NCBI GenBank assembly: GCA_016787065.1
Contig: JAEUVD010000052.1
Span: 145,843 to 209,842 of the forward strand
Source: Chitinophagaceae bacterium
GTDB lineage: Bacteria; Bacteroidota; Bacteroidia; Chitinophagales; Chitinophagaceae
Length of the DNA: 64,000 bases
Reading direction: 5' to 3'
Both the position numbers and the translations under genes were made by a program. Below are positions 44,258 to 53,704 of this stretch, in pieces. How positions within the stretch are numbered: position 1 is the first letter of the stretch; the number at the start of each line of letters is the position of its first letter. Under the pieces are notes generated by a model. It was not told the DNA's origin. It saw only the letters and a list, made by a program, of their open reading frames with translations, and made no database searches.

Positions 44258-44971
44258 CTAGTAATCTTTATGATGGAAGTTATGTTGAATACCCATCGTA
44301 ATTATCAATTCAAACAACTGGTAATTGATCTGTCGGATATCATTAAAATCTAATTGATACACGATATTATTTTTGAAAAGAGCCAAAGGGTAATACCTAA
44401 AACTTAACGTAAGTAATACATTACGCCGGTCTTCGGTATAGGTTGAATTCAACATCGTATTCCCTACTTCCATAAAGGGTTTAAACTGCAAGTAAGGATT
44501 GTATTTACCGGTATCCACACCAAGCGTAGCATTGCTGATATCCATGTAGCCACTTGGGTTAAACATGCGACTAACACCTAACATTAAATAAGGAAGGTGC
44601 GTTAGATAATTCGATCGTGCTTGTAAACCTGTTTTTACAAAGGCATAGCCTTCCGGTGCTTCTAATCCAAATTTATCACCGTTCTCATAACGATAAAAGG
44701 TAACGCGTCGGGGTACAATACCAATACCAAACGATCCGTAAAAAACGTTTTGTCCGCTACGTTTAATTTCCGCATTACAATGAGGAAGGAAATACGTTTG
44801 TTGTGATTTTTCTGAAGGCACTAATGATTTATAAAACGCTGCAGAGAGCCCTACGTGCACACCAAACGCGGTAGTACCTTGGGCTGAACTTTTTGTAAAA
44901 GAAACAAGAAAAGAACCCAGAAGAAGTACTATTCCGAAAGGTTTTACTAGCATAGGCCATTTACTTTTCAT
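44258..44971 (-). CDS. Putative outer-membrane protein
   Basis: 237 residues from ATG 44971, where the signal peptide begins (cut near SSAQ at ~32). ATG 45037 is possible but would bury the signal. The mature part has short amphipathic strands with Gly and aromatics (FGVHVGLSAAFYKSL, NVFYGSFGIGIVPRRVTFY, YLPYLMLGVSRMF) and ends with MGIQHNFHHKDY. A small barrel is likely; no family is recognised. It lies just downstream of metG on the same strand. Confidence 0.65.
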   Translation of the reverse strand: MKSKWPMLVKPFGIVLLLGSFLVSFTKSSAQGTTAFGVHVGLSAAFYKSLVPSEKSQQTYFLPHCNAEIKRSGQNVFYGSFGIGIVPRRVTFYRYENGDKFGLEAPEGYAFVKTGLQARSNYLTHLPYLMLGVSRMFNPSGYMDISNATLGVDTGKYNPYLQFKPFMEVGNTMLNSTYTEDRRNVLLTLSFRYYPLALFKNNIVYQLDFNDIRQINYQLFELIITMGIQHNFHHKDY

Positions 44972-45047
44972 CCTAACGACAATCCGTCTCCATTTAGTAT
45001 ATAGGTTGTAGTTTTCCTCCAGATTTATTTGTTGCATACGTAACGAA

Positions 45048-47105
45048 TTACTTCACCGAACCGCCATTAACGGATACCGAAGAAGGGTTTACAAAAATCA
45101 GTTTACCGTGTTCATCTTCACTCATTAAAATCATACCATTACTTTCGATACCGCGCATTTTACGTGGAGCCAAATTAGCCACAAGCGTTACTTGTTTTCC
45201 AACAATCTCTTCCGGCGAATAATGTAAGGCAATGCCACTTACTACGGTTCTTGTTTCAAAACCTAAGTCAATACTTAATTTTAATAGTTTGTCTGCTTTT
45301 TCTACTTTCTCCGCTGCGATAATGGTTCCGGTGCGTAAATCTATTTTATCAAAATCTTCGAATTGAATTTCCGGTTTTATTGGGTTGCTAACCGAAGTGT
45401 TTTGAATTTCTGAAGGAACCGTTGCCGCCGCTGCAGCCCCTTGTTGCAGTTTTTCTAATTGTTTCTGAATTTCTTCATCTTCCACTTTTCTAAATAATAA
45501 CTCAGGCGGGTTCATAGGATAATTTACACTTAATAATTTCAAACTTCCTCCGTTTTCCCAATCCAACATGCGAGGCACAACCTTCATCATCTTACACAAT
45601 TTCTCCGCGGTAAATGGCATAAACGGATTCATGAAGATGGCCAGATTTGCGCAAAGTTGTAACGATAAATGCATGGCATTATCAACTAAGGTTTGTTGAT
45701 CTGTTTTTTTCCAAGGTTCTTTCTCTTGTAAATATTTGTTGCCTTCGCGAGCCAAATCAATCACTTGAAATAATGCCTCCCGAAATCTGAATTGATCTAA
45801 ACTCTGTTCAATCTGCTTCTTGGTTTCTGCAATCTTTTCAAACAATAAATCATCGCGTTCATCTTTCAGATCGAAATGAAATGCAGGTACTCGTCCACCA
45901 CAAAGCTTATGCGTTAACACAAAAGCACGGTTAACAAAATTGCCTAGAATAGCTACTAGCTCTGAGTTATTTCTATCTTGAAAATCTTTCCAGGTAAAAT
46001 CATTGTCTTTGCTTTCCGGAGCATTCGCCGTGAGTACATAACGCAAGGTATCTTGCATGCCCGGAAAATCTTTCAAATATTCATCTACCCAAACAGCCCA
46101 ATTTCTGCTGGTACTTACTTTATTCCCTTCAATATTCAGAAACTCATTCGCAGGCACGTTATCGGGCAATACAAAACCATCATGGGCTTTCAACATAGCC
46201 GGGAAAATGATGCAATGAAACACGATATTATCCTTCCCAAGAAAGTGAATTAAGCGCGTATCTTCTTTACACCAATAATCACTCCACATCGGAGTAAGTT
46301 CTTTCGTTGCTGAAATGTAACCAATGGGTGCATCAAACCAAACATACATCACTTTTCCCTCGGCACCTTCCACCGGAACTTTTACACCCCAATTGCTGTC
46401 TCGCGTCATAGCGCGACTATTCAAACCACTATCTATCCAACTTTTACATTGTCCGTACACATTATTCTTCCAATCCTTATGTCCTTCCAACAACCACTCC
46501 TTCAACCATGGTTCATAGTCTTGTAAAGGAAGGTACCAATGCTTCGTTTTTCGTTTAACAGGAATAGAATTACTTAAGGCACTTTTAGGGTTTATAAGTT
46601 CATCCGGACTTAACGTCGAACCACATTTTTCACATTGATCGCCATAGGCACTTTCGTTACCACATTTCGGACAGGTTCCTGTTATATATCGATCGGCTAA
46701 AAAAGTTTGCTTCTCTTCATCAAAAAATTGTTCACTTTCTTTCTCTTCAAACAGTCCTTTATCATAAAGCGTTTTAAAAAAAGCTTGCGATGTTTCATGA
46801 TGAATGGGTTTGGAAGTTCGCGAGAAAATATCAAAAGCGATACCCATTTCTTTCAAACTATCGTTGATGATTGTATGAAACTTATCAACGATATCTTGTG
46901 GTGTTACCCCTTCCTTCATAGCTCGAATAGTAATGGGAACACCGTGTTCATCGGTACCGCAAATAAATTTTACATCTTCTTTCTTCGCACGAAGAAAACG
47001 AGTATATATATCTGCCGGTAAAAAGTTTCCGGCTAAATGACCAATATGAACCGGCCCATTCGCGTAAGGCAAGGCCGCTGTAATTAAATGACGTTTAAAC
47101 TCCAT
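45048..47105 (-). CDS. metG: Methionine--tRNA ligase
   Basis: 685 residues. It charges initiator and elongator tRNA-Met. The Rossmann core has PVHIGH (HIGH at 20-23) and the KMSKS-like loop as KVSTS (GNKVSTSRNW). The zinc knuckles are CPKCGNES and CEKCGS. An anticodon-binding helical domain follows, and ~580-685 is an added tRNA-binding EMAPII-type domain (DLRTGTIIAAEKVEKADK, APRKMRGIESNGMIL) that supports dimer formation. All parts are intact. Two small membrane genes lie directly upstream on the same strand. Confidence 0.98.
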   Translation of the reverse strand: MEFKRHLITAALPYANGPVHIGHLAGNFLPADIYTRFLRAKKEDVKFICGTDEHGVPITIRAMKEGVTPQDIVDKFHTIINDSLKEMGIAFDIFSRTSKPIHHETSQAFFKTLYDKGLFEEKESEQFFDEEKQTFLADRYITGTCPKCGNESAYGDQCEKCGSTLSPDELINPKSALSNSIPVKRKTKHWYLPLQDYEPWLKEWLLEGHKDWKNNVYGQCKSWIDSGLNSRAMTRDSNWGVKVPVEGAEGKVMYVWFDAPIGYISATKELTPMWSDYWCKEDTRLIHFLGKDNIVFHCIIFPAMLKAHDGFVLPDNVPANEFLNIEGNKVSTSRNWAVWVDEYLKDFPGMQDTLRYVLTANAPESKDNDFTWKDFQDRNNSELVAILGNFVNRAFVLTHKLCGGRVPAFHFDLKDERDDLLFEKIAETKKQIEQSLDQFRFREALFQVIDLAREGNKYLQEKEPWKKTDQQTLVDNAMHLSLQLCANLAIFMNPFMPFTAEKLCKMMKVVPRMLDWENGGSLKLLSVNYPMNPPELLFRKVEDEEIQKQLEKLQQGAAAAATVPSEIQNTSVSNPIKPEIQFEDFDKIDLRTGTIIAAEKVEKADKLLKLSIDLGFETRTVVSGIALHYSPEEIVGKQVTLVANLAPRKMRGIESNGMILMSEDEHGKLIFVNPSSVSVNGGSVK

Positions 47106-47124
47106 GGTTTATATTAATACAATT

Positions 47125-47355
47125 TTATGGTTGTGATTGTTTTTCTTCCGGTTTAAGAATTTCATCGATTTGAAGATCCTTAATTTCCTCTTTCTTTTTT
47201 GTTTGCACTAAGTGAAAGGTATAAATCAAGCGAAGAAAACCTAACAAGATTAAAAAATAGCCCCAGCCAACAAACAAGGCTTGTTGGTAAGCTGTTACAC
47301 AAAAAACACCTGCTACTATAAGAAGTAACCCGGTAAAATAGCCCGTGTACTTCAT
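47125..47355 (-). CDS. Small two-helix membrane protein
   Basis: 76 residues. Two hydrophobic helices (~7-23 and ~30-47) are followed by a charged cytoplasmic tail (KKKEEIKDLQIDEILKPEEK). Its layout and the ending of helix 2 (LILLGFLRLIYTF) are like those of the upstream gene (ILFGLFRLGMSMY), so the two are probably diverged paralogues. The start overlaps the upstream stop as TAATG. No function is recognised; it lies 19 bases before metG. Confidence 0.7.
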   Translation of the reverse strand: MKYTGYFTGLLLIVAGVFCVTAYQQALFVGWGYFLILLGFLRLIYTFHLVQTKKKEEIKDLQIDEILKPEEKQSQP

Positions 47356-47558
47356 TAGTTATTGGGATTGTTTTTTTTAGAGAAATACAGATACATCGAC
47401 ATTCCTAAACGAAACAGTCCGAATAATATGATCACATAAGCCATGCCCTGACTTCTATCGGAAAAGTTAAGGGCAATTACACCGAGTAAAATTATTACAG
47501 GGCCGGTTAACAAACCTAGTTTGGTGCTCCAATGATCACCGGGTTTACTATTATCCAT
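47355..47558 (-). CDS. Small two-helix membrane protein (paralogue of next gene)
   Basis: 67 residues. Helices at ~15-30 and ~38-56, a short basic end (YFSKKNNPNN). It is the first gene of a small same-strand group that leads into metG. Similar two-helix small proteins occur widely in Bacteroidota without known role. It is divergent from the LD-carboxypeptidase gene with 40 bases between the start codons, so both promoters must be packed there. Confidence 0.7.
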   Translation of the reverse strand: MDNSKPGDHWSTKLGLLTGPVIILLGVIALNFSDRSQGMAYVIILFGLFRLGMSMYLYFSKKNNPNN

Positions 47559-47571
47559 CAGGAAGCTTTAT

Positions 47572-47579
47572 TATATTCG
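47572..47579 (+). promoter_or_regulatory. Bacteroidota -7 element, LD-carboxypeptidase gene
   Basis: TATATTCG, one change from TAnnTTTG, ends 19 bases before ATG 47599. Confidence 0.45.
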
Positions 47580-47598
47580 TGCAAAAATAAGCAAGTAA

Positions 47599-48504
47599 AT
47601 GATTATTCCTCCTTACATCCTTCCCGGCCAAAAGGTGGGAATCACTTGTCCTGCCGGTGCTGTTGACTTAGAAGAGATGAAATATATGTTTAATCAGTTG
47701 AGCGATTGGGGATTTACCTATGAAATTGGCAGTACCGTTGGCAACTCTTGGAATAAATTTTCAGCAACCGATGATGAGCGTAAAACCGAATTACAACGTA
47801 TGTTAGATGATGATAGTATCCATGCCATTTTATTTGCTCGGGGTGGTTATGGTGTAGTTCGAATTATTGATCAACTCGATTTTACGAAATTTAAAGAACA
47901 TCCAAAATGGCTTGTTGGCTATAGCGATATTACTTGTTTGCATTCCCATCTTCACACGCAGTTAGGAATTGCCAGTTTACATGCCCATATGAGTGGAGGT
48001 TACAAACCCGATTCTTTTGATGAAGATGCTACACGCAGTATATTTTCAGCTTTAACAGGCAAACCAGCCTCCTATCATTTACCGCCGCATCCAATGAATC
48101 GTTTGGGTGAAACACAAGGTATTTTATGCGGTGGTAATTTAGCTTTGCTTTCTGATTTAACCGGAACGCCTTCGGATATTCAAACCGATGGAAAAATAGT
48201 ATTCATAGAGGATATTGCTGAATATAAGTACAATATCGATCGAATGCTTTGGCAACTAAAACGATCGGGTAAGCTGAGTAAACTCGCAGGATTGTTGGTA
48301 GGAGGATTTACTGAAACGCAGGATAACGAGATTCCGTTTGGCATGACAGAGTATGAAATGGTTTGGGAAAAGGTGAAGGAATACGATTACCCGGTATGCT
48401 TCGACTTCCCGGTTGGTCATCAACCGCGCAATGTTGCACTTAAGTGTGGTGGCACCTACCGTTTAAGCGTTAGTAAGCATCTCGTAGAATTGATGGAGCA
48501 TTAA
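47599..48504 (+). CDS. S66-family LD-carboxypeptidase
   Basis: 301 residues without a signal peptide. The S66 pattern is complete: GQKVGITCPAGAV at the start, ARGGYGVVRIID, the nucleophile Ser in VGYSDITCLH, the Glu in VFIEDIAE and the His in DFPVGHQPRN. Relatives either trim D-Ala from peptidoglycan tetrapeptides for recycling (LdcA) or destroy microcin C-like compounds (MccF). LdcA is more likely as the cytoplasmic housekeeping form. It is a single gene here. Confidence 0.92.
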   Translation: MIIPPYILPGQKVGITCPAGAVDLEEMKYMFNQLSDWGFTYEIGSTVGNSWNKFSATDDERKTELQRMLDDDSIHAILFARGGYGVVRIIDQLDFTKFKEHPKWLVGYSDITCLHSHLHTQLGIASLHAHMSGGYKPDSFDEDATRSIFSALTGKPASYHLPPHPMNRLGETQGILCGGNLALLSDLTGTPSDIQTDGKIVFIEDIAEYKYNIDRMLWQLKRSGKLSKLAGLLVGGFTETQDNEIPFGMTEYEMVWEKVKEYDYPVCFDFPVGHQPRNVALKCGGTYRLSVSKHLVELMEH

Positions 48505-48535
48505 CTCTCAACAAAAGATCACGATATCAAAACTA

Positions 48536-51500
48536 TTAATCGTCTAAATGACTTTCCATAATAGTGCCATCGTGATAAGGAAAGTTCTCTGAGGCTTGAT
48601 TGAGTTCCCAATAAAACTTCGATCGGTTCTTAGGTTGAATGCCAAGCTCATTCATGGTGTTCGCATCAAACATTCTTCCGTTCGCAATCGTGTAACGTAT
48701 ACTCTCGGTATTGCGAATGTTATCGAGTGGATTTTGATCTAGTATTAATAAATCAGCTAACTTACCTTCTGCAATCGAACCAACATACTGATCTAAACCT
48801 AATGCCTTGGCAGGGTTTATGGTAGCGGTTCGTAAGGCCTCCATATTCGTCATGCCACCTTGCTGCATCATCCAAATTTCCCAATGGGCTCCAATACCTT
48901 GAATTTGTCCGTGTGCACCCATATTCACAACCACACCGGCATCCGATAATTTTTTCAATGTTTTAGAAACCTGAATATGTCCGTTCTCATATTCTTCTTC
49001 CGGTATCATAGTACGAAAGCGACTGCGCGTATCTAATACGGCGCGTGGCGTAAATCGAAGCAACCGTTCGTTCTTCCAAACTTCGTTATGTTGATACCAA
49101 TAATATTCGCCATTCACGGCACCGTAGCACACAATGAGGGTTGGTGTGTATGCTGTTTTGGAACGTTTCCAAAGTTGAACCACATCATCATACATGGTTG
49201 CAATAGGCAGGTTATGTTCTATCGTTGTGTGGCCGTCGATAATCATTCCTAAGTTATGATAATAAAAAGAACCTCCTTCCGGTACTACTTCAATCTTTTG
49301 TTCTCGAGCTGCTTTCAATACCATTTGATTTTGCTCTCGGCGTGGTTGATTATAACTTTTTACGCTAAAAGCTCCAAAGGCTTTCGTTCGGCGTATAGCA
49401 CTGCGCGCATCTTCTAAGGAATTAATAACAGCTTTAAAATCACCATCGGCACCATACAAAATGGTTCCGGTTGAAAAAACACGCGGACCAATCATTGCAC
49501 CACTTTTTACCAATTCACTTTGGGCAAATACCATTTCTGTATTTGCCGATGGATCATGCATGGTGGTTACACCAAAAGCAAGATTGGCATAATAGGGCCA
49601 ATGTTTCTGCGGAGTGATACCATCTCTAAAATGGGCTGCATGCGCATGCGCATCAATAAAACCAGGCATAATAGTTTTACCACTGCAATCAATAGTTGTA
49701 ATTCCATTCAGGTTAGCTTCCGCACTCGTAGTTACCGATTTTATTTTGTTGTCTTCTACCACAATAGTGGCATCCTCTAATACATCATCTCCTTCCATCG
49801 TAATAACTCGAGCATGCGTTAAAGCGTAAGAACCATTTGGTTTATACATTGTGGTTTTAAGGCCAATGCTTACAACATCCATTCCGGCAAAAAACATCGA
49901 ATCATTTTTTGCTTTGGCTTCATCATAACGATCTTCCATCGAAACGGTGTAATACTTTTCACCTAACGTATAAAATAATTCTTTGCTATCGCTACTCCAA
50001 TGCAAATTAATTCCGGCATCTTCGGCTACTTGTTTAACAGGAATTGCTGTTGTGCCAGCCGAAATTTCTATAACCTTACCAATACCCGGAAAGGGTGCCA
50101 CATAAACCTTATGTAAATCCACGAAAGCTACCCATTCCTCATTGGGCGAAATAGTAAACTGACTTCCATAAGTTGTTTTAAATAGCGTAATATCATCATG
50201 CCCTTGAAGATCACAGGAATGAAAACTCTTACTGAGTCCACCACCTTGTTGATAAAAAATGCGATCGGCTTTTTTTGTAAAGGAAGGTGCATATCCTTCA
50301 TTCGTTACAAAGGAATTCGATGAGCCATCGCTGCGCATAACGTAAATGCCGGGTTTCACACTATGGGCAATTCCCAGAATACTATTACCTTCTTCCTTAT
50401 AATAAACGATGTATTGATTATCGGATGAAAATGAAGGTGTGCGATAAATGCCCGGTGTTTTACTCAGGGTTTGAGGTATATTACCCGAAGCAAGATCGAG
50501 TTTCTGAATGCTACCCATGGCGCTATCATTCCAAGTTACAAAGACTATGTATTTACCATCCTTAGAAAAGGACGGTTCAAACTCAAAATCGGTATTGCTT
50601 GTAAGTCGCTCAGGAACGCCATCAGGCAATTGCTTTTTCCATAGATAACCAAGCGCATTAAATACCAGCCATTTTTTATCGGGAGAGGTAATTGCTTGTC
50701 GAATAACCTGTGCTGTAAACTGATCAGAATTGATTTGTTGTTTGAAACGTACTGCTTCCGCAATTGAAATATTCACATCACAAGAAAAAGGAATTTCTGC
50801 ACTTTGATTAAAACCGGATGTTTGAATACGTTGAATTTTTCCTTCGCTCCAAATAATAATGTTTTTATCATCCGGTGTCCAACAGAAACCGGTGTACACA
50901 CCGAAGATCGTCCATGCCTCTTGTTGATCTTTACTCAGATGATCGTACACAGGCGTTTCGATACCTGTTTCTAAATCGCGGATATATAGCACCGATTTGG
51001 TTCGGATGCGTTTAATAAATGCTAGGCGTTTACCATCGTGAGCAATTTGCGGACGAAACGCTCCGCCAGGGCCGCCGGTTACATCTTCGATAATTCCCTT
51101 TTCACGATCATAGCGTTTGATTACAAAAATTTGGTTGTTGGGATCTTTGTTGTATTGAAAGTAACCACCCGGATACATATCCTCGCTGTAGTAAACATAG
51201 CGCCCGTCATCGGAACAAGAAGGTTCATTCAAATCTTGTTGATCATTTTTTCGGGCGGTTAACTGAATGCCATCGCCTCCGTTCTTATGATAAATCCAGA
51301 GTTCACCGGCACCCAGCGAGCGTGTGGATGTGAAGTGCTTTCGAGCAATAATGTATTGTCCGTCGGGAGCCCACACGGCGTTATTCAACAAGCGAAAATT
51401 TTCCTTTGTAATTTGCTTTTCATTCTTTCCATCCACATCCATCACCCAGATATTATCGCCACCACCGGCGTCGGAGGTAAATAAAATCTTAGTGCCATCC

Positions 51501-51775
51501 GGACTAAACCGTGGTTGTACATCCATCGAAATACCGGAACGTATGCATGTGGCTTTACCTCCTTCTACGGGCATTGTATAAATATCACCGAGCAAATCAA
51601 AGGCTAGTGTTTTACCATCTTTCGAAATATCCAGATTTAACCAAGTACCTTCCGTTACTGTAAAATTATATTTTTTGTAAGGGAGGTCGGGATTTCTAAC
51701 ATCCCACGATTTTTTATCTTGAGAATACATGCTGGAGAAACACAGCGTGAGTAAGAAAAGTAAACAGCGTTGCAT
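48536..51775 (-). CDS. PD40 beta-propeller / amidohydrolase fusion, secreted
   Basis: 1079 residues with a signal peptide (1-18). The N-terminal ~600 residues contain WD40-like PD40/TolB repeats (PRFSPDGTKILFTSDAGG, WAPDGQYIIAR, FSKDGKYIVFVTW). The C-terminal ~400 residues are a metal-dependent amidohydrolase: GFIDAHAHAAH with the H-x-H metal site, EHNLPI, NMGAHGQIQG, and the closing AEGKLADLLILDQNPLDN. This fusion occurs in several Gram-negatives; a periplasmic dipeptidase or imidazolonepropionase-like activity is a guess. It is a single gene. Confidence 0.9.
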   Translation of the reverse strand: MQRCLLFLLTLCFSSMYSQDKKSWDVRNPDLPYKKYNFTVTEGTWLNLDISKDGKTLAFDLLGDIYTMPVEGGKATCIRSGISMDVQPRFSPDGTKILFTSDAGGGDNIWVMDVDGKNEKQITKENFRLLNNAVWAPDGQYIIARKHFTSTRSLGAGELWIYHKNGGDGIQLTARKNDQQDLNEPSCSDDGRYVYYSEDMYPGGYFQYNKDPNNQIFVIKRYDREKGIIEDVTGGPGGAFRPQIAHDGKRLAFIKRIRTKSVLYIRDLETGIETPVYDHLSKDQQEAWTIFGVYTGFCWTPDDKNIIIWSEGKIQRIQTSGFNQSAEIPFSCDVNISIAEAVRFKQQINSDQFTAQVIRQAITSPDKKWLVFNALGYLWKKQLPDGVPERLTSNTDFEFEPSFSKDGKYIVFVTWNDSAMGSIQKLDLASGNIPQTLSKTPGIYRTPSFSSDNQYIVYYKEEGNSILGIAHSVKPGIYVMRSDGSSNSFVTNEGYAPSFTKKADRIFYQQGGGLSKSFHSCDLQGHDDITLFKTTYGSQFTISPNEEWVAFVDLHKVYVAPFPGIGKVIEISAGTTAIPVKQVAEDAGINLHWSSDSKELFYTLGEKYYTVSMEDRYDEAKAKNDSMFFAGMDVVSIGLKTTMYKPNGSYALTHARVITMEGDDVLEDATIVVEDNKIKSVTTSAEANLNGITTIDCSGKTIMPGFIDAHAHAAHFRDGITPQKHWPYYANLAFGVTTMHDPSANTEMVFAQSELVKSGAMIGPRVFSTGTILYGADGDFKAVINSLEDARSAIRRTKAFGAFSVKSYNQPRREQNQMVLKAAREQKIEVVPEGGSFYYHNLGMIIDGHTTIEHNLPIATMYDDVVQLWKRSKTAYTPTLIVCYGAVNGEYYWYQHNEVWKNERLLRFTPRAVLDTRSRFRTMIPEEEYENGHIQVSKTLKKLSDAGVVVNMGAHGQIQGIGAHWEIWMMQQGGMTNMEALRTATINPAKALGLDQYVGSIAEGKLADLLILDQNPLDNIRNTESIRYTIANGRMFDANTMNELGIQPKNRSKFYWELNQASENFPYHDGTIMESHLDD

Positions 51776-51849
51776 ACGTAGAATTTAGGCTTTGAAGATA
51801 CGTAGGCAAATGCAAAAGTTATCTGTTGAAGAAAATAAAAAGAAAGAAG

Positions 51850-52569
51850 TTATTTCTTATTGAAAAATTTCATATCGGCTAAACTGGCTGAATACTCAAC
51901 GCCGGTAATGTACAAATGTTCGTAGTTAGAAACATTAAACACGCGTTGAACGAGATAGTACAAACCTACTTTGCTAAACTTATTTAACCGATAATCAAAT
52001 CCGACTTGATAGCGTACCCGATGCCAAGTATGATCGGACACCATATTGCGTGGATCAAAAATTTGATAACGAAGCTCCACAGCCGCATATGGATTTATTT
52101 TCTTGGAATATTGATATCCTAGTTCAAATTTACTTCTTGAATACCATTCTGGAATTTTACCAGTTGGAATAGAATGAATGGCTCGGTATTCCACTTGTAA
52201 ACGATGGCGGTATGAAAAACTCAACTTCTTCCATTTCGTTCGCAAGGTGGCATCCCACATCAAGCGATGACGAATCATGAAGGTATTTTCTAGATTTTGT
52301 CGCTGTATATTACGGTAAACCAAAGACGTTTTAAAATGTTTTCCCTGCGTGTATTCAATACCTAAATTGGTATAAAACAAATTTACCCTTGAGTAATTTT
52401 CCCGCATCCTAAATTCTTCGGCAAAAACTATAGCCCAACGTTTATTCAAGGCATAATCTAAGCTTACGGTACTCCATAAGCCGGCGTCGGAATAAGTTAC
52501 ATCGTTTTTACCTTTAGCTTGAAACACTAAAGCGAGTGCCAACGAACAAAACGCAATGAACTTCTTCAT
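51850..52569 (-). CDS. DUF2490-family outer-membrane protein
   Basis: 239 residues with a signal peptide (~1-20). The remainder is a barrel-like series of strands with the DUF2490 pattern: LWSTVSLDYALNKRWAIVFA, RVNLFYTNLGIEYTQG, RHRLMWDATLR and FSKVGLYYLVQRVF. It is the last gene of a four-gene unit with a VTC polymerase, a DUF4956 membrane protein and a lipoprotein. Its ATG overlaps the lipoprotein stop as TAATG. A role in export or anchoring linked to polyphosphate is inferred from context only. Confidence 0.82.
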   Translation of the reverse strand: MKKFIAFCSLALALVFQAKGKNDVTYSDAGLWSTVSLDYALNKRWAIVFAEEFRMRENYSRVNLFYTNLGIEYTQGKHFKTSLVYRNIQRQNLENTFMIRHRLMWDATLRTKWKKLSFSYRHRLQVEYRAIHSIPTGKIPEWYSRSKFELGYQYSKKINPYAAVELRYQIFDPRNMVSDHTWHRVRYQVGFDYRLNKFSKVGLYYLVQRVFNVSNYEHLYITGVEYSASLADMKFFNKK

Positions 52570-52970
52570 TAGTTTTTGAACGTATTTATTTTCATAACAG
52601 GAAGATTGACTTCCTCTTTACGACTTTTTATTTCCACTGTGGAAATAACGGCACTATCCAACACATTATTCACTAATTTCTTTGAATAAACGATGATGGA
52701 ATACTTTCCTTCTCGAAGAAAATTAAATCGGAAAACGCCATTTGGATCGGTATCTGTATTATCGGCAATACCAGGATCATCGCCATATTTTATATACACA
52801 TTGATACCACCAATATTTCCAGAATCTACAGCAACATAATTGTTATTATAATTAGTAGCAAATACCCTTCCGGTAATCGAAGCTCGTCCGCCTTCGCCCG
52901 GGCCTTTCGCGCAGGAAGTCCATAATAACAAGGAGCAACCAATAACAAACAAAAATTTTAATTTATTCAT
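52569..52970 (-). CDS. Lipoprotein with Ig-like (carboxypeptidase-regulatory/SdrD-type) domain
   Basis: 133 residues. The lipobox WTSC gives Cys20. The rest is one beta-sandwich of the CarboxypepD_reg/SdrD-B kind (ASITGRVFATNYNN, NIGGINVYIKYGDDPG, GVFRFNFLREGKYSIIVYSK). It is probably on the periplasmic or outer side of the membrane. It lies 23 bases behind the DUF4956 gene and is coupled to the DUF2490 gene, which makes it a fixed part of the cassette. Confidence 0.8.
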   Translation of the reverse strand: MNKLKFLFVIGCSLLLWTSCAKGPGEGGRASITGRVFATNYNNNYVAVDSGNIGGINVYIKYGDDPGIADNTDTDPNGVFRFNFLREGKYSIIVYSKKLVNNVLDSAVISTVEIKSRKEEVNLPVMKINTFKN

Positions 52971-52993
52971 AGTTCATTTTTCACATTGTACAA

Positions 52994-53704
52994 TTAATCG
53001 TCATCACCGGTTACAGCTTGACGGCTCTCGTTTTCTTTCGCATGATAATACACCAGTACTTTAGCTGTATCACGAAGGAAATTGATGTTACGAATTTCAA
53101 CTCGGTGAATAGGTAAGCCGGTTCTTGCTTTTAAATCGGCGGTCAGTTCATCGCGTTTATCCGGTGTAATAAGGTCAACACGTTCGTAGGTTATTTCCTT
53201 TACATTTTCATGGGTGAGCTGTATGTAGCGATCGAGTATTAAGGTAAGTGCCAGCACGAACCCATTGCATAATAACATGACCGTCCAACTTGAAAACACA
53301 TGAGGGAAATCGATAATCGAAAGAGCGTTTATCATACCCAAGGCTAAACAAATAAAGAAGTAACCCATTTCCTTAATTGGAACGGTTACCGTTCGATAGC
53401 GCATGATGGAGAATACCGCCAATAACCCAAAAGCAAAGCCTGGCTTGAGTTTAGTAGTACTCAAAAGCATGAAGATTACAAAATTGAAAACAAAGAATGT
53501 GAATAGGAAATCTTTGTTCTTATGATTTGGATAATAAATTAATCGTATCAGAATAAACACAGCTAACATGTTCACACCGAATCGTATCATGAGTTCAAAA
53601 TAGTCGATGGAGGTAGCTGTGGCTACACCATCGGATAGAAAATCTGAGTTTATGGCTTTAAGAGAATCCTTTATTTGTTTTGCTGTTTTTTCAATATTCT
53701 GCAT
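52994..53704 (-). CDS. DUF4956 membrane protein
   Basis: 236 residues. A short N-terminal helix is followed by four to five transmembrane segments (~33-165: MLAVFILIRLIYY, FTFFVFNFVIFMLLS, FICLALGMINALSII, WTVMLLCNGFVLAL) and a cytoplasmic alpha/beta domain (~170-236) ending in an acidic GDDD. The conserved core MRYRTVTVPIKEMGYFF is the DUF4956 signature. It overlaps the VTC gene by 14 bases; DUF4956 and VTC are frequent neighbours, so it may form a channel or regulator for polyphosphate synthesis. Confidence 0.88.
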   Translation of the reverse strand: MQNIEKTAKQIKDSLKAINSDFLSDGVATATSIDYFELMIRFGVNMLAVFILIRLIYYPNHKNKDFLFTFFVFNFVIFMLLSTTKLKPGFAFGLLAVFSIMRYRTVTVPIKEMGYFFICLALGMINALSIIDFPHVFSSWTVMLLCNGFVLALTLILDRYIQLTHENVKEITYERVDLITPDKRDELTADLKARTGLPIHRVEIRNINFLRDTAKVLVYYHAKENESRQAVTGDDD

